This document shows positions 24,901-36,560 of a stretch of DNA of 64,000 nucleotides, one piece after another. This DNA is from Nomia melanderi. Its lineage: Eukaryota; Arthropoda; Insecta; Hymenoptera; Halictidae. The DNA lies in contig NC_134999.1 of NCBI RefSeq assembly GCF_051020985.1, positions 32,459,160 to 32,523,159 on the forward strand, in the 5' to 3' direction. How positions within the stretch are numbered: position 1 is the stretch's first letter; the number at the start of each line of letters is the position of its first letter. A model generated the notes under the pieces. It had not been told where the DNA came from and searched no databases. It saw only the letters and a program-made list of their open reading frames with translations. A program made the translations under genes and the position numbers.

Positions 24901-25440
24901 GAGCAAAATAGATTTGTTATATGTCATAGATACGTGTGTTTAAGTCGAAACGACAGAGACTGGCTGGGAAAACACTGTTTAAAGTTTTAGCAAAGACCGG
25001 CTGGAACGTCTATCATTTGTTCATAGCATTATTATTACTTTCCGAAGAACGGATAATTCTATTAGATCGAATTGAACGCTAGGTTGTAATCTATTTTGCG
25101 AAGAAAGGAAGGAAGAGTTGAAATTTTTAAAGAAATTTATCAACGTGGCACGTGCAACGAATAAGACATTCAAATTTGAATCACTTATGGACGTTTATTA
25201 TTAGTCGGAGAGTTCTGTACGAGCCGATTTCATTAGAGAAATATAGCCGGTAGCCGAAAGGGTGTAACAGTCATGAAAGTTCTGAATTATCGTCCTCCAG
25301 GAAGTTCGAAGAATCTGCGCGTAATTTTGAAAGCCCCGAAAAGCTTCTTCCCGCGATGAAACTATGCCCGAATTTTCTCATAATTTATACGCGTGCATTT
25401 CGTTTGAACGATAGAGTTACGAAGTCATTCGATATGAAGT
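24900..25440. other. AT-rich spacer without features
   Basis: AT-rich DNA with scattered CpG. No open frame above 60 codons, no repeat unit and no recognisable RNA were found. Confidence 0.55.
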
Positions 25441-26400
25441 TAACCTTAACCACCTCTTCATCACAATACTGCAAAAAAGCCTAAATCGATTTAATTAAAA
25501 TATAACTGAAATATTATCCCACAAACATCTACGTTCGGCCAATAATCAACGGCTCCATAAAAACCACCGGGAATTCAGATTTATGCGCGTGCATACGAAA
25601 TATCTCCCTTGATCCCAAAAAAAAAATGGTGTTCCGCCGGATTCCTTCTTAACGCGGATCACATTAAGATTTAACGATCGCTCGAATCGCGCCGCTTGGC
25701 GCGTGTTCCCGCCGATCTTCTGTACGCGCGAGCGTACAATTAAAACCGGATAGAATGCAATCAGACCGCAGGAACGAGTTATTTTCATAAAAAATGTCTC
25801 GTTTCAGGCAGGTGTAGCTCGATAACAAGCGACGGAAAACGTCGTAATTTAATTAATAATTCAATTTCATCGGGGCTCTAATTAAAAAGATTGATACACG
25901 GTTGAATCGCCATTACCGTTGCCGGCGCTCCGTCGCGGCGGGCAAAAAACAAATCAAGGGATTCCCCGTGGTGCTCGCCTTTTCTAACTTGGAATAACAC
26001 GTTCTTTATATAAACAGCAACCCGCGACGAGACGCGAGAGTAATTAGTTGTTCCGCGATGTTCGGCCACGGCACCGTCGCTTTTTTTCCCCTCCGGCTGA
26101 AAGTTATCGGCGCGGCGCGCGGCCGGCTCCGAAAAATGATTTTTTTCCCGCGATGGCGTACGTATCACGATAATGCGAATGGAAACGATTATCCCGGGGG
26201 TGGAGATGACGCCGGCACGGCCGATACATTTTATCAGGCATCGCGCCATCGCTCCGACGCGTCGATTTTAGCAGTCCGGCTTCGCTAAATTAATAACATC
26301 ATAGGTGTCGAGAAATTGCTCGCAACGGAACTTGATTTCCGACTTTGCGCTAAACGGGGATTAAGAGATTAGTAGAATTCTGGTAACACTCGGTGGAAAG
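25440..26400. other. GC-rich block (core 25560-26300)
   Basis: The left flank 25440-25560 is A+C-rich. The right flank is weakly G+T-rich. The core includes TAATTTAATTAATAATT-like homeodomain-type AT words at 25845-25862 embedded in CpG-rich DNA, a mix that looks complex enough to be conserved regulatory DNA, but this cannot be tested here. Frames of 80-123 codons are not convincing. Confidence 0.6.
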
Positions 26401-27560
26401 TTTACGCATGCCGCTGATCGAATACAGTGTTCATCTTCGTTTTCCCTGTAGCATTTCGATACAATTATTCTTATTTCAGAACGCCGGGATTTATTCTTCG
26501 TATACACAGTAACTGAGTACGAAAGTCGTCTAGTCTCGATAGATATTAAATCGATCAAATTCTCATTCCTCTGAATCTAATTAGCTACAAAAATACCGCA
26601 TATTACTAATACACGCGGTACGCGAAATAAAGAATATTCTTTTAGCGTGTCTCTCTAACTACGCGCAATTCCTTTGTCAATTTTTCATAAGGACACGCAG
26701 CTGCATAAACATCCGCGAGCAAGTAGTAATTGCTTAGCTCGGCGTAGATTTCCGATTTCTGAATAAACCAAAGCCGAATCGCTGGGATTGCGTGGCGCGG
26801 CCCGTCGTAAAACTAACCGGGTACCCAACCGTCCGTATAAATATGCAATTAACAACGATGGTCCGGGTAATTTTCGTTGGAATTTACGGTGTCCGCGGCA
26901 ATGCCTGTCCGCGTTTACCGTGGCTAATAGGCGTAGCGTGATTGGCGTAATAAATAAGTGATTATCGCGGTAGAATTATTTAATCAACGAAGAAAGGACT
27001 CGGTGCCGTCTTCTCTTCCGATCGTTTATACCGAGCGTTCCCCCTCTCCTCCCTCCCCGTCTCATTGATCATTTCCATATAATCGTCGTTTCGAAGGCCG
27101 GCTGAACCATATGTCCATTAATATTCCGAATGCACGCGAGATGCCGAAATATTTTAATCATGGCTAATTGGCGAGTAATAATGGAGTTCCACGGCGTCCA
27201 GGGTAACCGGCTGCCTCGAGTTCCTTCGGTTTCTCACTACGCGGGGAGCTAAGGAGACGCCGTGTTGTTGTCCACGGCACTGCCATTGAATTCGGACCAT
27301 CCTGGCTCCTCGGGCGTGTCTGGACACTTCTGGCATTCCCACTGTCGCGTAATAATTTCGACGCTTTGATTATGACCGGCGATTCGTACCGCAATAATTG
27401 CGCCGCTGTGGCCGGAGGGAATAATACGAGTCATTTGATCCTTTTATTGTAAGTATTACACGGCCTTCGAATAATATTTATGCCAGTAATTGGGAAATTG
27501 ATACTGGAGTGGAGTCGAGAATTTGTAGGTTTTTAATCAAGAGAATATTTAAGAACGAGC
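26400..27560. other. Moderate GC block (core about 26740-27440)
   Basis: The left part (26400-26740) is AT-rich and featureless. The core has moderate GC with three overlapping minus-strand frames (27154-27434) of 61-76 codons in different registers, so none is called. The right side 27430-27560 leans G+T. Confidence 0.55.
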
Positions 27561-27566
27561 ACTTAT

Positions 27567-27807
27567 TTAACCCCTTAATAACGACGAGTGAGACTCGTGA
27601 TGAAGATTTCTAGACTAATTTAATAACAATCAATGTTGTTCATTACCTACGGATCAAAGCAAACTATTTCGCTATCAATGTATTATCTTCAAATGATATT
27701 TCCACTTGAAGTAGAAAGGAAAATTTTGTTGCATTTCTTTCAAATTGTCGATAGTAAAATATTACAGGAGCTTAGTACCGAAAGTAAATAGTACGCCAAG
27801 GGGTTTA
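27567..27807. mobile_element. Candidate TTAA-type inverted-repeat element (241 bases)
   Basis: The left end begins TTAACCCCTTAATAACG at 27567 and contains a small hairpin (ACGAGT, GAG, ACTCGT; 27584-27598). The right end, read on the minus strand from 27807, begins TAAACCCCTTGGCG, so the outer dozen bases pair with few mismatches. The 241-base length is close to the 238 bases of the better-supported element elsewhere in the window, but the interiors do not clearly align. The right-hand target repeat has decayed (TTTA). Confidence 0.4.
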
Positions 27808-28079
27808 TACCTTTGAGACTGATATTTCAGGATTGGTATTAATTGAAGATGGTACATGTAACTGTAATAATTAGTTGAATACAAATAGAGGAATATCAGC
27901 GGCTTTCTATACGAACAGGGTTCATCCTGGCCACTGGCGCCACACGAGTGCGGCGTGAAACCGCGAAACCCTCGGCACAGTATCCCTTCTATTCGCAACT
28001 ACTGAAACGACTAGTTAATAAATCGTCTACCGGATTAGCCAAGAGGTCCTCCGCATTTTTAAGAGCGTAAAAACAGGTG

Positions 28080-29471
28080 TCGCTTTATTGAATTAAAGTT
28101 CACGTTACATACATTAAAATGGAACAGAAAAGATATAAAGAAAGAAGCTTTATAAAAAGATTCACAAGGCGAGTCAATGTTTAACCAATCCTTTAATCAA
28201 TTTCAGTGACTAGACACGAGAATTGAAAGAAACTTTTCATAAAGCCCTCTTTCCCAGCTTCCACCCAAAAACAAACTCGTTCCCAAAGATTTCATTCTAT
28301 TAAATCCACCTTCGTCAACCCATACATTTTTCTCGACATCCTCCGGGAAATCGAATGAAAATTCCGATTCCCGAAAAATCCAAACTAAAAATACACTCGC
28401 TCCTCGGCGATCTCCCCGAAGACGCGGGCCGTTTAAAGGAAACCCGTTAAGCGTTTTCATAGCTCGAACAGCTGCGATTTCGTACGGCGCTCCAATAAAC
28501 CATGCGTAATAGAGCAGTGAAAGTGTTAAGGCACCGGCGAAGACTGGAAACAGTCGGTTTACGACGGTGCACGTCAACCCCCGGGCGAACAAGACGGTAT
28601 CGCGGAATGGGATCGTGCGCAAAATATTTCATGCAAAAGTATCCCGTTACCACGGCCGAGGTCGTTTCAATGCTTGTAATGGAGGTCCAGTGGTCGAATT
28701 TAATTCGAATACGGTATAGAGGCTAGGGTGACGGTCTGGCCAGGAACAGAACCAGAAGAGGGTTGCTAAATATTCAGGCATTACGGCTCTGCATAAATTC
28801 ATTTCATTATAGCGCCACCAAACATTGCTTTTGATGCTTTCCGCTCTTCCCCCGTGCGACTAAGCCACCCCCGCCGTCCCTCAACCTCCGACCCCCGAGA
28901 CCCCCTCGCTGCGTAGTATCGCTCGCAACCGCCCACGGCGCTCTCTGCGCGCTGCATTCCGCTTTCTCACCCCCCTTTCTTCTCACTCCATTCTTCCCGA
29001 TCGCGCGCTCACCCTTTCTCTAGCCGTAAGTACCGTCAGGTCCATTCGACGCCCGTTCCGTTGAACGATTCCGGACGAACTGGCGCTGGGAGATCGAAAA
29101 TAATTTCGTCGATATCGCATTCATTTCCCCTACCTGGACTTCGCCTCGCCCTTGCCCCCGCTGACACCCGCCAGCCTATTACCCTCCGCCGGCGCGCTCG
29201 CTAAGATTATCTTCGCAGGCCCATTCGACGCGGCTCTATGAATTAAGCGGTCCTGGCCGCGCGGACGTACAGGTGACGGCCGTATCGCTGCCGGACAGAT
29301 TTCTAAATTGTGTCCGTGACTTGGGATCGAAGAAGCGAAGTTCGAACGTTGCTTTTGGAGAAGTCGAGTTGACGTGTAGGGATTCGTCGTTAGGTTTTCA
29401 CGAGTGTACTTGTTACGAAGGAATGACAAAGTTTCGTGGTCGAGCGCGTCCGTGCGAGAATAGTTATTTGT
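28080..29471. other. GC-rich block with skewed flanks (core 28340-29300)
   Basis: The left flank is A+C-rich (28261-28320: 42 of 60, 70%). The right flank from 29300 is G+T-leaning. A 139-codon minus-strand frame (28203-28622) starts in the core and runs out through the A-poor strand of the left flank. It contains a hydrophobic stretch, but its Phe/Val/Leu/Gly/Trp bias is what G+T-rich DNA gives, so it is not called. A C-run cluster lies at 28868-28905. Bases 27808-28080 hold nothing recognisable. Confidence 0.7.
28868..28905 (-). other. G-quadruplex motif on minus strand
   Basis: C-runs of 5, 3, 5 and 5 bases (28868-28872, 28878-28880, 28892-28896, 28901-28905) have loops of 5, 11 and 4 bases. 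Within the 28.3-29.3 kb GC block. Confidence 0.5.
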
Positions 29472-29695
29472 TTAACACGTTCGCTACCAGCGCTTATTTC
29501 GGTGACGGTCTACTCAATTATAATGTTTTCTTCGATCCAATAAATCTTCTAAACGAGTATTAGAAGAATGAAACTGAAACGAGTCATTGAGTTTCTAAAT
29601 ATAATGTAGTTTATCATTTCTAATAATCATATCTATAGGATTCATTTCATTTTCATTATGTAAAATATAAAAGTGTGGCCATTACGAACGTGTTA
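29472..29695. mobile_element. Candidate inverted-repeat element (224 bases)
   Basis: The left end starts TTAACACGTTCG (29472-29483). The right end ends CGAACGTGTTA (29685-29695), so the outer 11 bases are perfectly inverted. The interior is AT-rich with no coding capacity. TTAA is intact on the left and reads TTAG on the right. Length and TTAA usage parallel the elements at 27567 and 62548, but the terminal sequence differs, suggesting a separate family. Confidence 0.45.
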
Positions 29696-30230
29696 GGGGA
29701 ATATTTGTTTTCGACGACCAGTTTTATAGGTATGCAACACGTCAATGGAGATTTTTGGAGAAATTGTAGATGTGAACACGTGTACGTAGCAGAATAAGGT
29801 AGATACTTTTCGAAGAGGTAGCGACAGCTAATTGGTTAACACTGGATTTACAGATATTTGTTCTATACTTTGAATAAAGTTCTATCGCTTCCAGAAGACT
29901 ATATGTTTATTCATATGGGGCATGGAAATTAGTTTCAAGTACAGAGAATTATAATGTGTATTCGCATAATCGCACCAATCAAAATTGACTAAGTTGTTAT
30001 GCAGTAATGTTCAAAAAATTCAACATCCGTCAAATTGGCAGGTTCCGTAAATCTAGAATGAAACAAATTAATTGACAATGTAGTTTAGTTTGTCTCAGTG
30101 ATTCGTAGACATTGAATTCTTGCACTGCGAATTCGTAGCCCTAGGAAAATGAATCAGCTTCATTGACTTCCACCGTTTTAATATACGAGAAGCTGCGAAA
30201 GAAATTTAATTTCGAAATGATGACATCCCC
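29696..30230. other. AT-rich spacer without features
   Basis: AT-rich, no open frame above 60 codons, no recognisable repeat or RNA. Confidence 0.55.
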
Positions 30231-31780
30231 TCAAAGTATAATTACTACTTCATAAACCTCCAAACAGACATCGCAAAGGTACCCTACAGCTAAAACTAAG
30301 ATCGGAGCACAGTGTCCCAAACAGTGATCACAAAAACGAGTGTCAACAATCCCAGCCACACATTATACCCAGCCACAACACCGGCAACAACGAAACCGCG
30401 CAAAACCACTTCGCGCGCGCGCCCCGGGCGAGCCACTCAATTTGACTCGCGCATAATTATCCGCCGCTAATGATTATCAAAATCACCGCGCCGATCAACC
30501 GTGCCGATTCTCCCGCATTCCCTGCGCGCGATTCGGCGAACCGACTGTTGCTTGTTTTCGCAGTTACGATGATAATCGATCGGCAAAACGGCAGGATACA
30601 CGCAAAGCCCGTCCGACGGGGGTAGAAATTTGCAAAAAGAAAGGGAAGGAATCGCGTCACCGGCAATATAGCGTACGCGCGACGACCGCTTTGGTTATAG
30701 AGACTAAATTACGGTTCGCTCTCTTTCTCTCTCTCGTCCGCTTCTCCCCTAACTCGCGCGCTTTCCGCTTTAATTTTTCTCTCTCTTTTTTTTTCAACTC
30801 GTCGGCGTGCAAGCGCCATTATTCTGCTCGTAGAGACGTTCGATCTGGGCTCATCGAACTCACGATACGTCAGTGGCACGCAGAGAAACGCGCGGGGCAC
30901 CGTATGGGACGTGGTTGTGCAAAGCGGGCAGGCTGGCCTCTCTCATGCATATGGAGCGTTTCATTATATTAAACCCTTTCAATGTATAATTTACTTTTGC
31001 GTGAGTCATTTGAGGTCCCCGGAGCTCCGGTACCGCCATGGCCGGGCAGAGGGCGCTGGGAACATCGGGCCGACGCGAAGATAGCGTCGGACAGGAGCCC
31101 GATAGAGCCGGCTGGTATACATTATCCTCGCGTCGCGATTTTCACGGAAGTTTTGCCTTCCTTCACACCTTTATTGCGACAAGGCTTTTTTGCATACTAG
31201 TTAGCGCGGGCGGAAAAACGCACAGCACGGCCGGCCGGCCGGCCGCGACTCTTTTCACATGGAAAATTATCGCGTCCGACAGCTCATCTGATAGACACTC
31301 CATCCCCCCACCTGTCCCGCTTTAACTACTTCGCGACGGGAATTTTTGTGCCCCGGCTTTTAGACACCGATCGAGGCGCGTTTATTGTGCGTCGCTGGGA
31401 AGACAGCGTTTAATTGATTGCAGGCTCTTCGCGGGATATTTCATGATTTCTTTGGAGAGTCGTGTGGACAGTTGGAGAAGGTTTCTGGTTTAGGGGATTG
31501 AGACGATTGATTCTGGTTTTGTGTTTATCGAGACTCGGGATTGTTAAGTATCCGTTGTGGAAAGATTTTTGTATGGTTGTAGGTAGTTTGTGATGTTGGA
31601 CATTTTTTGGGGGTTGGGGAGATGATGTCAGTAATGGCAAATGAGTGAGAAAGTGTGTAATAAGTCTATAATGCTGTTTTGAAAGTGAGGAATTTTATAG
31701 TTATTAAAGTAAGGTAGAAATAGGGAGAATTTGGAAGATTGTTTTGTAATAGAAAATGTTTATGTGTTTCTAAGTTCAAT
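30230..31780. other. GC-rich block with strongly skewed flanks (core 30400-31400)
   Basis: The left flank 30230-30400 is A+C-rich. The right flank at 31441-31620 is 74% G+T (134 of 180). The core has a CT-rich patch (30715-30800), an 18-base GGCC palindrome and many CpG. Frames of 60-95 codons overlap on both strands. Bases 31780-32060 to the right are AT-rich and featureless. Confidence 0.75.
31228..31245. repeat. GGCC tandem repeat, perfect 18-base palindrome
   Basis: CGGCCGGCCGGCCGGCCG is both a four-unit GGCC-type tandem repeat and its own reverse complement. It lies in the right part of the 30.4-31.4 kb block. Confidence 0.9.
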
Positions 31781-33083
31781 TCTGGGGTGAAGGATTTTTC
31801 TGTAACACCTAGTATTTTTAATGGGATAAATACATGTACACAGGAATTGCAATGAAATTATGAAATGAATTCTAAGCTGAAAGTACGAGTTCTAGACGCT
31901 GCTGATTCGTATAACAATTCCTCTGTTTAATTGTTTTCTTTGTGATGCACCTTTGTTGAACCGAATATTACAATGCGGAAATAAATTCGGTCTCTAGAGA
32001 GATTGTTACAAGAGTTGAGTTAATTTGTTTGATAATTAAAGACAAACAGAACGGTACCAATTAGCATCCACATTATTTAAAGAAAACCTGTTATTACTCT
32101 TGCTGCTAAAAACGAAGATAAATACGACTTGTTTCATTAACATTAACTACCCTTAAATAAATAATAATACACCCACCAACCCTCGTAAATATTACATTCG
32201 ATCTTAAACTTCAATTTCAAACAGTGTACTCAAACAATCCCGTAAAAAAACTCTTCGCGCACTTTAATTATAAATTTATTTCTGCGTCGATCTTAATTAA
32301 ACTTATTTGTCATAAATATCGATGTCTCATTCAAAATCAAATACGATCGTCATCGTGGGTGTAAGACCATAATCATGAAGAGATTCATATGTAATGTTCA
32401 TTAGCAACTAAATACCACTTTGCACACTCACTTCGTCCATTGTTCCATTTTTAAACCTCTCATAACGAATGTCGCCATATTATCGTCATACTTTCAAATC
32501 CAAAGCAACAAGTTACAAGCAAATAATTAAATTCTTCAACCAACGAAAGAACCGATACACGATTTCTTTTCTAGTATTCGAACCTTACACGAATCATTTT
32601 CCTTTAACGAACGCTTCGAACTCTTCGAAATACACCTTCGTCCACGAAAGGTTAATTAACAATCCCAGCAGATGTTCATGGCGAACCGTAACACCGCTTT
32701 CGCATCGGCACTCTCGGATCTCCGGCGTATTCCGGGCTATCAGTTGCAGGAAAAATATTCCCGGCGCATTATTTGATGCATTAGCGCGGAGGCGGCCGCG
32801 GCTTGTTCCCGCGATTATGAGTCTAATTAACGACAGGCATTCGTTCATTATGCAAATGACCGTAACAACGCATGAGCGGCCGCGTAATTCTCAGCGCGCG
32901 GCCCACTTAAAATGTAATATAACAAAGTGAAGTGCAATTAGCGGGGACGCAAAGGTACTGTTAATTAGCGCGGCGACTTCTGGCTCCTTTATTATTTAAC
33001 CGCGTATCCAGTTACCTCGGCGGCCACAAAGGAACAAATAGGCGGACTTTGTCTACTTTATCCACGACGGTGGCGGCGGCTCC

Positions 33084-33103
33084 GCGTCGCGTCGCGTCGC
33101 GTC
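33084..33103 (+). repeat. (GCGTC)4 microsatellite
   Basis: Four perfect GCGTC units, preceded by GGCGGCGGC. Each unit carries one or two CpG. Confidence 0.9.
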
Positions 33104-33600
33104 GGAGGCGAATGGTTTCCCGCGCAAACGTCCGCGCCGACCGAAAGACACACAATATCCTCCTATTTCTATCGTTAATTACATTTTAAAGCGGGATTCC
33201 CGCGGGCTCCGGCTATTTTGCGAAATACCGTTCCGGCCCGGCCCTCCGTTCGGCCATGTTCCTCCTATCGAATGGAAATTTTTCGTGTGCGGAAGATCAA
33301 ACGGGCCGGCGCGATCCGTCGTAACTTAATATCCCGTTTATCGAACTTTTCACTGCGAGAAAAAAGGGTCGTTTGGAAAAAATTTTTTTTTCCCAACCCG
33401 GCAGCCTTTTCCGTTGGACAGCCTCGAAGAGCGCGGCGAGTTCGCCGAACGGTTCCCCGTTAATTTACAAAGGACATTTGCCAGATTCCCGGGGCACGCG
33501 GCGGCGGTATCAACGGGCGACGCACGAAATTATTGAAATATGCATGAGACGGACGTTGAAAACCGCGGGATTAAATTCGCCTCGAGTTGAAGCGAGACGC

Positions 33601-33628
33601 CGCCGCGCCGCGCCGCGCCGCGCCGCGC
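33601..33628 (+). repeat. (CGCCG)5 microsatellite
   Basis: Five perfect CGCCG units (33601-33625) followed by CGCGG. The same motif occurs imperfectly at 22921-22951. Confidence 0.9.
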
Positions 33629-33960
33629 GGCAATCGTGTTTCATCCGGATTCACTTTTCGCCATTATTCTGTGAAGGGGACTCGTTTAAGCAGCTCAGGG
33701 ATGATCAAACGGTGGTTGTTGTTGCTTAAATTGAGTGGGAGAGGGTTGCGAGGACCTCGCGGACGTCGTTTCCTGATCTGTGTGCGCGTAACCGTGCGCG
33801 GGCTGCGACGCTGAATTATTCGACGGTTGTTATCGAGAAATTCGGTATTTGCTGTTTATCGAGGATATTTGTTAGATATCAACTATTTAGCTGCTGGCGG
33901 GATATTAACGTTCGTGTTCTGATCGCGTAATGCAATAGTTATGCTCGTACTCTTCTAATA

Positions 33961-34009
33961 TTAACCCTTCGCATTGAAATATCGAGGCCGATCCATGGCG
34001 AAGAGTTTA
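33961..34009. repeat. Compact TTAACCC-type inverted repeat (49 bases)
   Basis: TTAACCCTTCGC (33961-33972) pairs with GCGAAGAGTTTA (33998-34009) at 10 of 12 positions across a 25-base loop. The start resembles the ends of the 238-base element, so this could be a solo-end remnant or an independent hairpin. Confidence 0.5.
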
Positions 34010-34229
34010 TGCAGGGGCTATTGAATAGTATATTTTGGTTAAATGAATGTTATGCATTTTCCTTAGGAAAATTAAGGGGAAATTTGTAAGGCCTGAAGTA
34101 TTAATGTTAGAAGTTAAATGTGAATTTTGAATTATATCGGTTTGAACGGTACACAACGTTGTTGTTGAAGTGCTTGAAATTGTAAGATGAACCTAGTACT
34201 TTATAATCGTTGGCAAATGAATCACTTAA

Positions 34230-36560
34230 ATAAATAGTGAAACGCGGAAAATGTTGAGCTTCAGGTTGTTGACTTAAATTCAACATACGATTGTTTTTAG
34301 GGTATTAGTATTACTTTTTATTTCTTGGAAATGTAATTCTTCTAGAAATGTTATATATTCGTGCTGGCAGAGAATATGAAAGCTGTTTTTTATTAAAACA
34401 CAAAGTTAATCACAGTAGAGAGAATTTAATTTTTATGTTATCGTTGTGTTTGACAATGGAAATATTAGTAAATGAATTATATACAGTTAGAAAAACTTCC
34501 GTCTGGAATATAGTTATAGAAAGAATGAAGGGATCTGTAATTTAATATATGTTACAATATAATGAGCAATCATCTTAGAAACATGGAAATAAAACACCTG
34601 TTTAAATTTTAGAAATGAAGTTCATGAAGAATCTAATATTCGATATTCCATTATGAAATAATTCTGCATAATGCGATCTCATTGCAGTTGGTACTTCGTA
34701 GAATGATTTATTTGCTATCAATAAAATCATTCACAAACGTAGAGGCTTCTGTAAGTAAGTGTAAAGGGAAGTGGAATTGCGCCATTCGGAGCGTTTCGAA
34801 ATTCTTCCGTCGGACAGAAAAGAGCTTGAGTAGAATGCGTCGAACAATGTCAGACAGAATTCAAATTGTACAACATGTATGCACATTTTCTTATCACGTT
34901 ACGTGCATTCTTTCTTTGTGTGTTACTATATTTTATTAATCTATGAGAGGTTCGTATTCACATATTAAAACAGAGAGGATGTAAAGTTGAAAACAATGAC
35001 GAATGTTGATGAAAATATGAAAAACATGCTAACCCATTTAATAGAAATTATAAAATATATAATAAAAAATGTAATACACATCTCCTTTGTATTACTAAAC
35101 TCACTTCTTTATACTTCATTTCATAATGAATGCAACTTTTATAATAATCCAAGTACAGTGTATTACACACTATGAATATTTAAACTAACAGCAATGACAT
35201 ATTCATTCATTATTTAAACTACAGAAAACATCATTAAAATTGCATTTACAATCAACTACAATTTGAGAACAATCTAACAAAAATAATTCTCCGCGATAGT
35301 CGAATCAAAGTGCTCCTTGAAATAATTAAAAATGCAGTTTGATATTTTACTATTATATCCACTGCACATTTACATTACTACATTTACTTGGTTATATTTA
35401 AAGTATATATTTAATTCATCATATTGTAGTTTAATTCAGTACCATTATTTGTACAAGCGTGCATAGTTCTATTTTAACAATTCTTTATAGAATCCAAGTA
35501 AAATAGAAATTTCCCCATAAGTCAGTAACGAATCCAGCAGTGTTTACGTTGAATCCTACGGCGATCTTCAACGTCGGCAGTACCTTCTGACTCATATGAA
35601 AGTTTATTTTCATGGAGGAGAAATTCGTACTGACGAAGACAAAACGAGGTCGTTTTTTTGTCTTCTCTGAAAGAACGGTGTGAAACGTTCACCGCGCGAC
35701 GGGCCTCCGCTTTGACGGATAAAAGTTACATTCATTTTCAGGATGCTCCGTGGACGTTAAAAAATATGCAAACCGCCCCTTTTTACCCGTCAGTGTACGG
35801 GAGCCGTATTTCGGTTCCTGTCTGAGCAGCGTGTTGGGGTCCGCTGGGTGAATCGGACATTCACAGTAACACAATTAGACCAACAATCGATAGGAGTTGC
35901 TAGTGATGAATATGAACCTGTCCTGGCACTCACAGGGAAGGAGCAAACTGAGATCTACGGTCGCAGATTCAAAGGGAAGATTAACTTTTATCGCTAATCT
36001 CGACGCCCACACTGCTAATAATTATATCATGGATTGTCGTCAATTGATAAGCTTGCAGAAATCATGAAAATACAAGGAGCTACGGATTACAATAAAATTG
36101 AAGAATTTAGACAAGTCACAAGTGGAATTTTAGCGAAGCGAACGGTAAATTATGTCAACATTTAATTGCGAAATTTTATTTCCGTTGTGGAAAAATCACC
36201 GGTCGCGAAAATGAAACTGTATTTAATTCCAGTTTTCCAATTTATAAACATTGGAATTTTCAAGGGGAATTTGCTTTTCTTCGCTGTGGTCATCGTGATC
36301 ACGAAAAACATGCAGCAACTACTAAAACTTTCAATGAAATTGTTAGTTTTATTGTGCTTTCATCGAAATATGATTTTGTAATACTAGAAAATTAATTCGA
36401 AACTATAGAAGTGAGAAAATATCGAGAATTAAGCGAAGGAATGAGAAATTGAGGAGAATAAAGTGTGATCTGCCGTGACATTACAATAAATTAATTCACA
36501 GAAACAATTAAACAAATTAAATAGAAACTATCGAATATGTAGAACCGTAAACACTGAAAC
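34230..36560. other. Longest AT-rich spacer, no gene
   Basis: About 2.3 kb of AT-rich DNA. Frames of 61-85 codons (34348-34545, 34682-34939, 34987-35175, 36166-36381) have Ile/Lys/Asn/Phe composition typical of AT-rich DNA. A small, more complex patch at 35520-35900 has moderate GC, a hairpin (35635-35665) and a 61-codon minus-strand frame with four Cys. It is not recognisable but is the least compositionally biased part of the spacer. No strong skew flip occurs in this interval. Confidence 0.6.
35635..35665. repeat. Short hairpin
   Basis: GAAGACAAAACGA (35635-35647) and TCGTTTTTTTGTCTTC (35650-35665) are inverted copies except for three extra T in the right arm, with a two-base loop. The stem is too short for a typical animal microRNA precursor. 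Confidence 0.75.

Larger units (their letters stand above)
32060..34230. other. GC-rich block with skewed flanks (core 32660-33840)
   Basis: The left flank is A+C-rich (32161-32220: 40 of 60, 67%), and the right flank from 33840 leans G+T. A 153-codon + strand frame (32469-32930) crosses from flank into core without a recognised domain, and its residue make-up changes exactly where the DNA composition changes. The core holds two clean GC pentamer repeats. Confidence 0.7.

Noticed and set aside
28203..28622. 139-codon minus-strand frame with a hydrophobic stretch like a membrane segment
   Set aside because: G+T-rich reading strand explains both the hydrophobic bias and the lack of stops; no family match.
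31048..31059. AGAGGGCGCTGG, resembling the CTCF core
   Set aside because: A single short match in GC-rich DNA; similar GGTGGCGC words occur near 19861, 45778 and 59921 at about chance frequency.
35689..35874. 61-codon minus-strand frame with four Cys
   Set aside because: Spacing fits no Cys-rich family I know; too short to support alone.
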